From assembly GCA_963677655.1 (NCBI GenBank), contig OY782088.1: a stretch of DNA of 64,000 nt. One strand, written 5' to 3'. Every line of letters starts with the position of its first letter. Within the stretch, counting starts at the first letter, position 1. This DNA is from Saccharicrinis sp963677655 (GTDB lineage Bacteria > Bacteroidota > Bacteroidia > Bacteroidales > Marinilabiliaceae). The position numbers and the translations under genes are program-made. The notes beneath the pieces are model-generated. The model had not been told where the DNA came from. It did no database searches and saw only the letters and a list, made by a program, of their open reading frames with translations. Of this stretch, positions 9,431-16,810 are shown one piece after another.

Positions 9431-10384
9431 TTACTTCTGAATCCAGTCGGTGCTACCGTTAAATATAGTTGACAAAATATAAGTGTCAGCTTGCTCTTTG
9501 GTTAATTGATGTGACCAGTTTACTCTTTTATCTGTTTTTGATCCGGGTCCACAATTTTTATATTCTGCATAAAAGGACGTTTTCTCTCTATTTGGTTTAG
9601 ACCAATTATGCCATCCTTCAGGACGAATATGAGAACCCATTTTACATTTTATAAAAACAGTTTGAGCATAATCCCTCCAAGGCCTGCCCAAATACATTTT
9701 ATCTGTAGTATCATTAGCTGTTATCTTACACTTAATAAATACCAATCCAAATTGGTTTCCTTCAGGTGTATTTGCTGCGGTTATATATGAATCCTTTTTG
9801 CAATGAATAACACATTTTTCATAAACTGCAGCAGCCGATCCAAAAATAAAATCAGTCGTACCATCTATATAACACTTATAAAAATATTGTCGAGTATCGG
9901 TGCCTCCGTTATAAATAGTATCCTGGTTTCCTAAAAGTCTGCAGTTTTTGAACGAACAACAATCACCATCTAAGTAAATAGCTAATGCCTGACCAACGTC
10001 TCCGGCAGAATTTTCAATAGTAAGATTTTCAAACTTAATATAATCAGCCTGAATAATAAATGTATAACTATTGGCAGTTGTTATTCCAGCCATACCTACA
10101 TGGTCACCATAACTAATTATGGTATTATCCTTACTTTCTCCAATAAAGTGAAGGTAGGTGTAGGTAGAATCAAGTACTAATTTTTCTTTATAAATACCAT
10201 TTTTAATAAAGATAATCTGTTCATGCGCTTGATTCTTCTTACAAGAATTAATAGCTTCCTGAATTGTAGTACAATCCCCACTTCCATCTGCAGCTACAGT
10301 AATTTTATGTTGTCCACACACTGTAGTACTCAATAAAAAAGTCAGTATAGTTATTCCAAAATATTTAATTAGTATTAATCTCAT
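9431..10384 (-). CDS. Secreted pectin methylesterase (CE8), second copy
   Basis: The 317-residue protein has a signal peptide (about residues 1-24, ending TTVCGQ). CE8 motifs are complete: GQALAIY (131-137), NQDTIYN with Gln154/Asp155, GTTDFIFG with Asp178 and YLGRPWRDYAQ. It should remove methyl esters from homogalacturonan in the periplasm or at the surface. It is paralogous to the gene at 1499-2464 along the full length, and differs mostly in surface strands and at the C-terminus. It lies only 5 bases after the alpha/beta-hydrolase gene, so it is the last gene of that operon. A strong terminator follows. Confidence 0.93.
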   Translation of the reverse strand: MRLILIKYFGITILTFLLSTTVCGQHKITVAADGSGDCTTIQEAINSCKKNQAHEQIIFIKNGIYKEKLVLDSTYTYLHFIGESKDNTIISYGDHVGMAGITTANSYTFIIQADYIKFENLTIENSAGDVGQALAIYLDGDCCSFKNCRLLGNQDTIYNGGTDTRQYFYKCYIDGTTDFIFGSAAAVYEKCVIHCKKDSYITAANTPEGNQFGLVFIKCKITANDTTDKMYLGRPWRDYAQTVFIKCKMGSHIRPEGWHNWSKPNREKTSFYAEYKNCGPGSKTDKRVNWSHQLTKEQADTYILSTIFNGSTDWIQK

Positions 10385-10389
10385 TATTC

Positions 10390-11376
10390 CTATTTCATTA
10401 CTTTGTTCATAAAGTCAACCATATAATCAACAGTTTCATCAATAAATGGATGGAACAACCAGAATGTATGCATGCGAACTTTAAACTTAACTACATCATT
10501 ATATATTCCCCACTCGTTTAACATACCTCTTAACTCATCCTGGCCTGCATGAAATCTGGGATAACCACTATTGATAAACAACATAGGAACGGAGTTTTCA
10601 TTAGCCCAATAAATTGGAGAAACCTCTTTCCATAGTTCAGGAACATCTTTAAATTGTCCACCTATCCACTGTACGTCCGGAGAATCATCAGGTCTTTCCT
10701 TGTTTAAAGAAATAGGAGCCATAAAATTCAACACTCCGTCAATATCTATTATTGCCTGCACTGAACTTGAGTCGGATTCATTTCCCATATTCCCTTCAAA
10801 CTTTTCTAATCCATTTGTTAATCCAACCAAAGAAGCCAAATGACCTCCTGCTGATGTTCCGGAAATAGCAATTCTTTCAGGATCAATGTTATATTCTTCG
10901 GCATTAGCACGCATCCATCGTATAGCAGACTTAATATTATGAACAGCTGCAGGATATGGAGCTTCGAGCACCATTTGATACTCTACTGCTATAGCCACAA
11001 AACCTCTTTTAGCAATCATTTGGGCCATTGGAACCAGTAATGATTTATTCCCTGTTTTCCATGCTCCTCCGTGTACAAGAATTATTGCAGGATATTTTCC
11101 TTCCTTTTCAGGACGAAAAACATCTAAATGTAGATCTCGTTTACCATACTTTGTTTTTTTAAGTGTGGTATAGATCACATCTCGTTCCCCTATTACACCT
11201 TGAGGTAATTCATCCTTTGCTGTCAATAAGTAAGGATAGTGTTTTTTATATTTACGCAATTGATTTGCAACCGTATAACTAGTATCTACTGGATAAGCAG
11301 GCGCTTTTGTTTGCGCACACACTATGGATGCAAAAAATAAAAAATATAATAAAACTGATCTCTGTATTAAGTTCAT
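10390..11376 (-). CDS. Secreted alpha/beta-hydrolase carbohydrate esterase (BD-FAE/lipase-like)
   Basis: The 328-residue protein starts with a signal peptide (to about AQT, residue 23). It has the HGGAW oxyanion motif at 102-106 and the nucleophile elbow GTSAGG with Ser175, typical of the HSL/BD-FAE-like esterases that remove acetyl or feruloyl groups from plant polysaccharides. A C-terminal His (VRMHTFWLFHPF) could complete the triad. It lies 24 bases after the CE7-like gene and 5 bases before the pectinesterase, so these probably act together on esterified pectin. The leaving group cannot be told from sequence. Confidence 0.85.
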   Translation of the reverse strand: MNLIQRSVLLYFLFFASIVCAQTKAPAYPVDTSYTVANQLRKYKKHYPYLLTAKDELPQGVIGERDVIYTTLKKTKYGKRDLHLDVFRPEKEGKYPAIILVHGGAWKTGNKSLLVPMAQMIAKRGFVAIAVEYQMVLEAPYPAAVHNIKSAIRWMRANAEEYNIDPERIAISGTSAGGHLASLVGLTNGLEKFEGNMGNESDSSSVQAIIDIDGVLNFMAPISLNKERPDDSPDVQWIGGQFKDVPELWKEVSPIYWANENSVPMLFINSGYPRFHAGQDELRGMLNEWGIYNDVVKFKVRMHTFWLFHPFIDETVDYMVDFMNKVMK

Positions 11377-11400
11377 AGACTATAACTGATTATAAGGTTA

Positions 11401-12714
11401 TTATTTTAAATGTGTTCGAATCCAATCTAAAATTGAATGACGAGTAGTTAACGAAATCCAGTGTTCGTTTACCGGAGTAACTAAAGATTCTTTTTTCGTA
11501 TTTAATGTATTATAAACAATGTAACTTGTTGTTGGAGGACAAACATTATCATTATATCCCCAAGTCATAAAAACAGGAACTTTAATTTTTCTGGCAAAAT
11601 TTACAACATCAAAATACTGCAAGGTTTTCAGTTTTTCAGGAGTATCCATACCTTCAAATTTTGTAAATAAATGAGGATATCCTCCAGCTTTACCTATTTT
11701 ATATCTGGCCATATCACTTAAAGCCGGATGATTTGCTGCACATGCTGTAATTCTGGAATCAAGACCTGCAGTTATCAATGCCAATGCTCCTCCCTGACTT
11801 CCACCTTGCGCAATTAAATTTTTACCATCCCATTCTGGTAATGTAGTTAAATAATCAATTGCCCTTATACACGATAAATAAACTTTCTTCATGTAATAGT
11901 TATCACGATTATCTAATCCATTAATCAAATAACTGTTGTGTTTATTTCCAAATGCACTACTAATCTCTTTATAATCCTCCTTTTTAAGATCTGGCCTTAT
12001 TCCATGAATTTCCATATCTAAACGAATAAATCCACTCTCAGCATAAAATATATCTTTTAAAGGATTCATTGGTTTAATACCAGCACCGGGAGGAGAGAAA
12101 ACAACAGGAAATTTACCTTGTTTTTTAGGGATAGTTAAATAACCATAAACATATCGTCCTTTTTCATAAGCCTGTATTTTAACCAAATAACAGTCTACTT
12201 TATCGCTTGAATATTCAGGAACAAAAGTACGTTCAACTTTCATCGGGCATTGAGCTGCATCTTCCTTTGCTTTTGTCCAAAAAGAATCAAAGTCAGTGGG
12301 AGATTTAGTAAATGCAGTTATTTTTTTAGGATCAAAACCCACTTTAATGTGATGTTTATATTCCTTTCCGTTTAGTTTTACCTTTAAGTTTAAATCCAAA
12401 AATCCTGGATAACCTAAAGTTCCTACATTAATAGAAGCAATTCCATTTTTTATTTTTATAACTCCTGATTTTTCCGACTCCATCATATCCGGAGCAATAC
12501 TGTAATTTACAGTAAGTGTATCTTGTAATATTCCATAATGATAAACAGATACTGAGATTTTTGCTTTCTCATTTGTTTTGTATAACCAATTGGAATGATT
12601 CGGAGTAGTTACCCACAATACATCACTTCTATGTGGATAATTCTCTGCCTTTAAAATAAAGCAGAAAGCAAGAAAAATTATAGATAAAAAAACTCTTGAC
12701 ATTAATCTTTTCAT
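11401..12714 (-). CDS. Secreted acetyl esterase, CE7/acetyl xylan esterase-like
   Basis: The 437-residue protein has a signal peptide (about 1-23). An N-terminal beta-sandwich domain (about 25-130, VLWVTTPNHSNWLYKTNEKAKISV) precedes an AXE1-type alpha/beta hydrolase. The nucleophile elbow is GGSQGG with Ser306; TWGYNDNVCPPT should carry the acid and VNEHWISLTTRH the His. CE7 enzymes deacetylate oligosaccharides such as xylo-oligosaccharides or acetylated sugars. Here the neighbours are pectin-directed, so acetylated pectin fragments are a plausible substrate. It lies about 80 bases downstream of the FecR gene and begins the catalytic part of that operon. Confidence 0.88.
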   Translation of the reverse strand: MKRLMSRVFLSIIFLAFCFILKAENYPHRSDVLWVTTPNHSNWLYKTNEKAKISVSVYHYGILQDTLTVNYSIAPDMMESEKSGVIKIKNGIASINVGTLGYPGFLDLNLKVKLNGKEYKHHIKVGFDPKKITAFTKSPTDFDSFWTKAKEDAAQCPMKVERTFVPEYSSDKVDCYLVKIQAYEKGRYVYGYLTIPKKQGKFPVVFSPPGAGIKPMNPLKDIFYAESGFIRLDMEIHGIRPDLKKEDYKEISSAFGNKHNSYLINGLDNRDNYYMKKVYLSCIRAIDYLTTLPEWDGKNLIAQGGSQGGALALITAGLDSRITACAANHPALSDMARYKIGKAGGYPHLFTKFEGMDTPEKLKTLQYFDVVNFARKIKVPVFMTWGYNDNVCPPTTSYIVYNTLNTKKESLVTPVNEHWISLTTRHSILDWIRTHLK

Positions 12715-12797
12715 AAGCCTGACAATTTTATAATTGCAGGTAAAAATATAAGCTAAACCTCCTTTATGCCAAGAATAATCGTTAAAAAGAATAATTC

Positions 12798-13781
12798 TTA
12801 ATTGGTTTTACTGGATATATAAAGAAGATTTGAATCCTTATTATATGTATAATTAATTGGCTCTATTTTATTTATAAGAGTCATTACTTCCTCTATAGAT
12901 TCATTATAAATCTTACCTGTAAAACGTAAATCCGAAAGTTCGGCGTCTAAACTAATTGATATATCATAATGAAACTCAAGCTTTTTAACCACATCTTTTA
13001 AGCTCTCGTTTTGAAATGTAATTATACCATCTTTCCAGGTATAGCTTGATGGATTATCAAACTTAGATATAACAATTTCTTGTTTATCATTAATAACTAA
13101 TTGTTCTCCTGGTTTTAACAATTTACCAACTGAATCTTTAGAAAACTGAATACTTCCTTCTATTAAGTTTGCTTGAAAATTCATGTTTTTGTAAGCTCTT
13201 ACATTAAAGGATGTCCCTAAAACTTTAATATCACCATAACTGGTGTTAACAATAAATGCCTGCTTACTTTTCGTAACTTCAAAATAAGCTTCTCCTTCAA
13301 TATTAACATTACGAGACTTACCTTTGAATTCAGCCGGAAAATGAAATTTAGTGCCGGAATTAAGCCAAACTTTTGTCCCATCTGCCAAAGTAATTTGTGC
13401 TTTATCACCATTAGGAACAACAATATCATTCATAGCAATATCTTTATTCTTTAGCAGAGATGATTCATTAAAAATAAATTCATTACTTAATACACCTAAT
13501 GATAAAAATAGAATGGCAATTGCAGCATACTTTAAATACCTTAAGAATAATATTTTTTTCCCTGTCTTAATTTTCTTCACAAAATCATTGAACGACATAT
13601 CAATCTGATGTTGATCAACTTTTTTATTGTAAGTTGATAACGCCCAGGCATTCTTAATACTTTGAAACTGCTTTAATAGGTCAGGATCTGAATATATCTT
13701 TTCCAACAACTCATCTTTTTCTTTATCCTCGATATTTCCAGATACCAGGTTTATTAACTTATTTTCTATTTCAGTATTCAT
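12798..13781 (-). CDS. FecR-family anti-sigma factor, full length, no adjacent sigma gene
   Basis: This 327-residue protein has a complete cytoplasmic anti-sigma region (about 1-85, ELLEKIYSDPDLLKQFQSIKNAWALS), a membrane helix (about 88-106, YLKYAAIAILFLSLGVL), a FecR core (ITLADGTKVWLNSGTKFHFP, VLGTSFNVRAY, LKPGEQ) and a C-terminal DUF4974 domain (FTGKIYNESIEEVMTLI). It is paralogous to the shortened FecR at 7677-8462. No sigma gene and no STN-SusC lie beside it; downstream come three esterases. The shared upstream element suggests it belongs to the same sigma regulon, and it may supply the sigma-binding domain that the other lacks (inference). Confidence 0.94.
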   Translation of the reverse strand: MNTEIENKLINLVSGNIEDKEKDELLEKIYSDPDLLKQFQSIKNAWALSTYNKKVDQHQIDMSFNDFVKKIKTGKKILFLRYLKYAAIAILFLSLGVLSNEFIFNESSLLKNKDIAMNDIVVPNGDKAQITLADGTKVWLNSGTKFHFPAEFKGKSRNVNIEGEAYFEVTKSKQAFIVNTSYGDIKVLGTSFNVRAYKNMNFQANLIEGSIQFSKDSVGKLLKPGEQLVINDKQEIVISKFDNPSSYTWKDGIITFQNESLKDVVKKLEFHYDISISLDAELSDLRFTGKIYNESIEEVMTLINKIEPINYTYNKDSNLLYISSKTN

Positions 13782-14109
13782 CTTTATTGTCTTACACTAC
13801 TATAATCCATAAGATTGCTTTTACCCTTGCTCTAAATTTGATTTTTTTATTTACATAGAATTTACATACCTAAAAACCTATATCAATTCATGAAATGATT
13901 ATAACTTTAGCGGTCAGACTTATAAACCTGCAACATGCAATAGATATTCTATTACGCATTTAAATTGCTTCAAAACAAGCGTTATACTAATTTGCTTCAA
14001 TTCACCAGAACGATGCTATGCCTCATTTCAGCAAATTCTTGTTTTATTGCACTTTTAACGCTCACTACGAACCTCTATTACATAATGCAGGTTAAAAAAC
14101 TAACTATAA
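13782..14109. other. Divergent intergenic region with ECF-type element
   Basis: The 328 bases separate the FecR gene (minus) from the beta-helix gene (plus). The 34-bp element lies at 13801-13834. A short overlapping plus-strand reading frame (13965-14195) runs into the downstream gene in another frame and looks spurious. I see no other gene. Confidence 0.6.
13801..13834 (-). promoter_or_regulatory. 34-bp conserved element upstream of orphan FecR gene (candidate ECF promoter)
   Basis: On the minus strand it reads TAGAGCAAGGGTA-N3-GCA-N4-TATGGATTATA and ends 19 bases before the start codon at 13781. The two conserved blocks and their spacing equal those at 8487-8520, so one sigma factor could serve both operons. 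Confidence 0.7.
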
Positions 14110-16638
14110 ATGAAAAAATCACTACTTTTTATTATTCAGGTTATTATTTCGTCCTATTGTTTTGGACAAAATTCTTTTCAATACAAATCCCTTGATTCCT
14201 CTAATCCAATTCAATTTAAAGGAAAGAGCATACACTATCAAGATAAGGATATTACATTAGGACCCAAAGCATTTTTTATTGATGGTCAACTTAGTGATGA
14301 CGAAATAAAAAAATATCCGTTTGTTTATAACTCCATAAATGAAGCGGCAAAAAACTTAACACAAGGAACTGAAGATGATCCAATGGTTCTATATATTGCT
14401 CCTTGGGTATATTGGATTGACAACCCGGATGATCCTGAAATCAGAACGCGAGGCAATGATCCGGTACCTTATGGCTTAAAAATAGATTGCGAGTGGCTTC
14501 GTTTTTACGGTTTATCAGAAGATGCAAAGAATGTTGTATTAGCCTGTAATCGAGGACAAACAATGGGAGCAGTAGGGAATTTTACTCTTTTCAGATTTTC
14601 AGGAGATGGAACTTCATCTGAAAATATAACCTTCGGTAATTACTGTAATGTTGACTTAGACTTTCCTCTGAAACCAGAATTAAATAGAGAAAAAAGAGGT
14701 TCAGCTATAGTACAAGCTCAATTGATTCATTGTAATGGAGATAAAATTGTTGCCAGAAATACAAGATTTATTAGTCGATTGAACTTATGTAATTTCGTCG
14801 GTGCAAAGCGAATTCTTTTTGATCGTTGTCACATGGAATGTACTGACGATGCTTTATGCGGAACAGGAGTATGCCTGAACTGTACTTTTAATTTCTTTAG
14901 TTCAAAACCTTTCTACAATACAGTTCAAACAGGTTCTGTATTTTTTAATTGTGATATTAACTCTGTTACACACGGGAATCAATATTTTACTAAAGCAAAT
15001 GGTCAGCTTGCTGTCATTGATACCAGGTTTCATTCCAAAACAGTTAATTATGTTGGATGGAGAGATGTTCCTCCTCATGAAATGAAAAACTATCAATACA
15101 ATGTTTCTTTAAACTCAAAGCCTATAACCATTAGTTCAAAGGATGCATCATCTACAATTGACATGACTAACTTGCCAATACTTGATGCATATAGAATTCA
15201 ACTTGGAGACTCCATAATTTATAATACATACAATCTATTAAAAGGAGATGATGATTGGGATCCTTGTGGCATAAAGAATTTAGTTCTGGAAGCTGAAAAA
15301 AAGAGCCAAAAGAAGTATACTGATTTACCAACTCAAATTTTGATTTCTTCGAGTCGTAATACTATCGAAACTGGTAAAGACACTTTATCTTTAGATGCCA
15401 TTGTAAACAGATTTGGAGAATATAAAGTAGAGAAAGCAAAATTAAATTGGTATGTATCTTCAAAAGATAGTTTCATTGTAAAATTAATTCCTTCTTCTAA
15501 TACTTTATCATGTAAAATAATACCTACAAATAATAATGACGATACAAGAGAAGTTATCATTTATGCATCGAATGATTTAGGGATTGAAGCCGCAAGTGTG
15601 GTAGATGTGTCTCCTTTAAAATTAAATGCCCCAAACTTTACAAAGTTCCCTAAATTATCAAAGCCAACAGGTGGTAAAATAACGGTTGATTACAATCTGG
15701 ATATGAAATATATAGATGAATCGTTAATCACCTGGTACCGATGTGATAATAAGGAAGGCAATAATCCTATAAAGGTTATGGTATCAAGACTTAACGAACC
15801 TCTCAAAACATATTCTTTATCAACATCTGATGTGGGATATTATATTATGGCTACTGTAGCTCCTAAGCATCTAAGATGTGACCCAGGTAAAGCTGTAAAA
15901 ACGATATCAAAAAAGCCAATGTCAATTAAAAACATTACTGCAGATGATCATTTATATACTACGGAATTTAAAAATATCTCTGTTGAAAATCAGTGTCAGA
16001 TTATTCCTGGCTTTTGGACATTCAGACCTCTTGAAACAAAAAAGGATGGAGTAGTAATCCCTGTTGATACAACTAAAAATGCCTGGTATTATGGCGAAGG
16101 TTCAGATGGTAATGCCAATATGGTCGGATTGCTTCAAACAGGAAGAAGTGCCACCATGTTATATACTCCTGTGAAAGATAAGTGTAAAGACATGAGTGTT
16201 AACATGACTGTTTCTCCTTTTAAAACTGCAGGTCAAGGATTTAGTGTTGCTCCTTTATATATGGATGTACTAATTAAGTTTGATAACAAAACCTTGACAG
16301 GATATGGATTAAGATTAATCAGAACCACTAAATATGGCAATGCAGTGGATTGCTATTTTGTAAAATATGAAAATGGTATTGGAAAGCAAATTAGTAAAGA
16401 AGTCACTACTAGCTGTTTCAGATCTCCCTGTTCAATTGAAATAAAAGCTGAAGGAGATAAAATATCTGCCCATGTTTCAACAACTAAAGAATATCCTGCT
16501 TACACAAAATATCCGGAAGTATTACCGGAAGTATTCATAAGTACTGAAATTAATCCCAATACATTCGGAGGTTTTGGAATTCAATATAATGGTGGTTCTA
16601 CTACTATGATCAATAAGGTAAAAGCTGAATGGAAATGA
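14110..16638 (+). CDS. Large secreted right-handed beta-helix protein, pectinesterase/pectate-lyase fold
   Basis: The 842-residue protein has a signal peptide (MKKSLLFIIQVIISSYCFGQ). Residues about 50-330 look like a pectin-active beta-helix: an N-terminal SINEAAKNL..TEDDPMVLYIAPWVYWID segment, then stacked short strands (HCNGDKIVARNTRFI, KRILFDRCHMECTDDALCGTGVCLNCTFNFF, SVFFNCDINS). Asp and Glu in HMECTDDAL could be catalytic. The middle (about 400-640) appears to hold Ig-like domains and the end (about 655-842) a jelly-roll/LamG-like domain with FGGFGIQYNGG. Canonical CE8 motifs (QDT, TDFIFG, GRPWR) are absent, so the activity is open. It is divergent from the esterase operon and probably belongs to the same pectin locus. 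Confidence 0.72.
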   Translation: MKKSLLFIIQVIISSYCFGQNSFQYKSLDSSNPIQFKGKSIHYQDKDITLGPKAFFIDGQLSDDEIKKYPFVYNSINEAAKNLTQGTEDDPMVLYIAPWVYWIDNPDDPEIRTRGNDPVPYGLKIDCEWLRFYGLSEDAKNVVLACNRGQTMGAVGNFTLFRFSGDGTSSENITFGNYCNVDLDFPLKPELNREKRGSAIVQAQLIHCNGDKIVARNTRFISRLNLCNFVGAKRILFDRCHMECTDDALCGTGVCLNCTFNFFSSKPFYNTVQTGSVFFNCDINSVTHGNQYFTKANGQLAVIDTRFHSKTVNYVGWRDVPPHEMKNYQYNVSLNSKPITISSKDASSTIDMTNLPILDAYRIQLGDSIIYNTYNLLKGDDDWDPCGIKNLVLEAEKKSQKKYTDLPTQILISSSRNTIETGKDTLSLDAIVNRFGEYKVEKAKLNWYVSSKDSFIVKLIPSSNTLSCKIIPTNNNDDTREVIIYASNDLGIEAASVVDVSPLKLNAPNFTKFPKLSKPTGGKITVDYNLDMKYIDESLITWYRCDNKEGNNPIKVMVSRLNEPLKTYSLSTSDVGYYIMATVAPKHLRCDPGKAVKTISKKPMSIKNITADDHLYTTEFKNISVENQCQIIPGFWTFRPLETKKDGVVIPVDTTKNAWYYGEGSDGNANMVGLLQTGRSATMLYTPVKDKCKDMSVNMTVSPFKTAGQGFSVAPLYMDVLIKFDNKTLTGYGLRLIRTTKYGNAVDCYFVKYENGIGKQISKEVTTSCFRSPCSIEIKAEGDKISAHVSTTKEYPAYTKYPEVLPEVFISTEINPNTFGGFGIQYNGGSTTMINKVKAEWK

Positions 16639-16755
16639 TACCATTTAAAAGTAGTAATGGAACATGGAGAAGGGGAAAAGGAAAATTATTTGAAATGTAA
16701 CAATTTGGCTAAGAGCAAAAATCTGCTAGATATGAATTAAAGATTAATTAATAAT

Positions 16756-16789
16756 AAACGCCCTGTTAGATATACTTATCAGGGCGTTT
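16756..16789. terminator. Bidirectional terminator between convergent genes
   Basis: AAACGCCCTG (16756-16765) pairs with CAGGGCGTTT (16780-16789), a 10-bp stem with a 14-base loop. It has A/T-rich flanks on both sides (TTTCTGTT in the plus direction, TTTATTATT in the minus direction). It lies between the convergent beta-helix and radical SAM genes. Confidence 0.85.
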
Positions 16790-16810
16790 CTGTTAAAAAT
16801 ATTATTTCCT

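Noticed and set aside
13965..14195. Plus-strand open frame overlapping the start of the beta-helix gene
   Set aside because: It overlaps 14110-14195 in another frame and has no family-like sequence; the signal peptide at 14110 is convincing.
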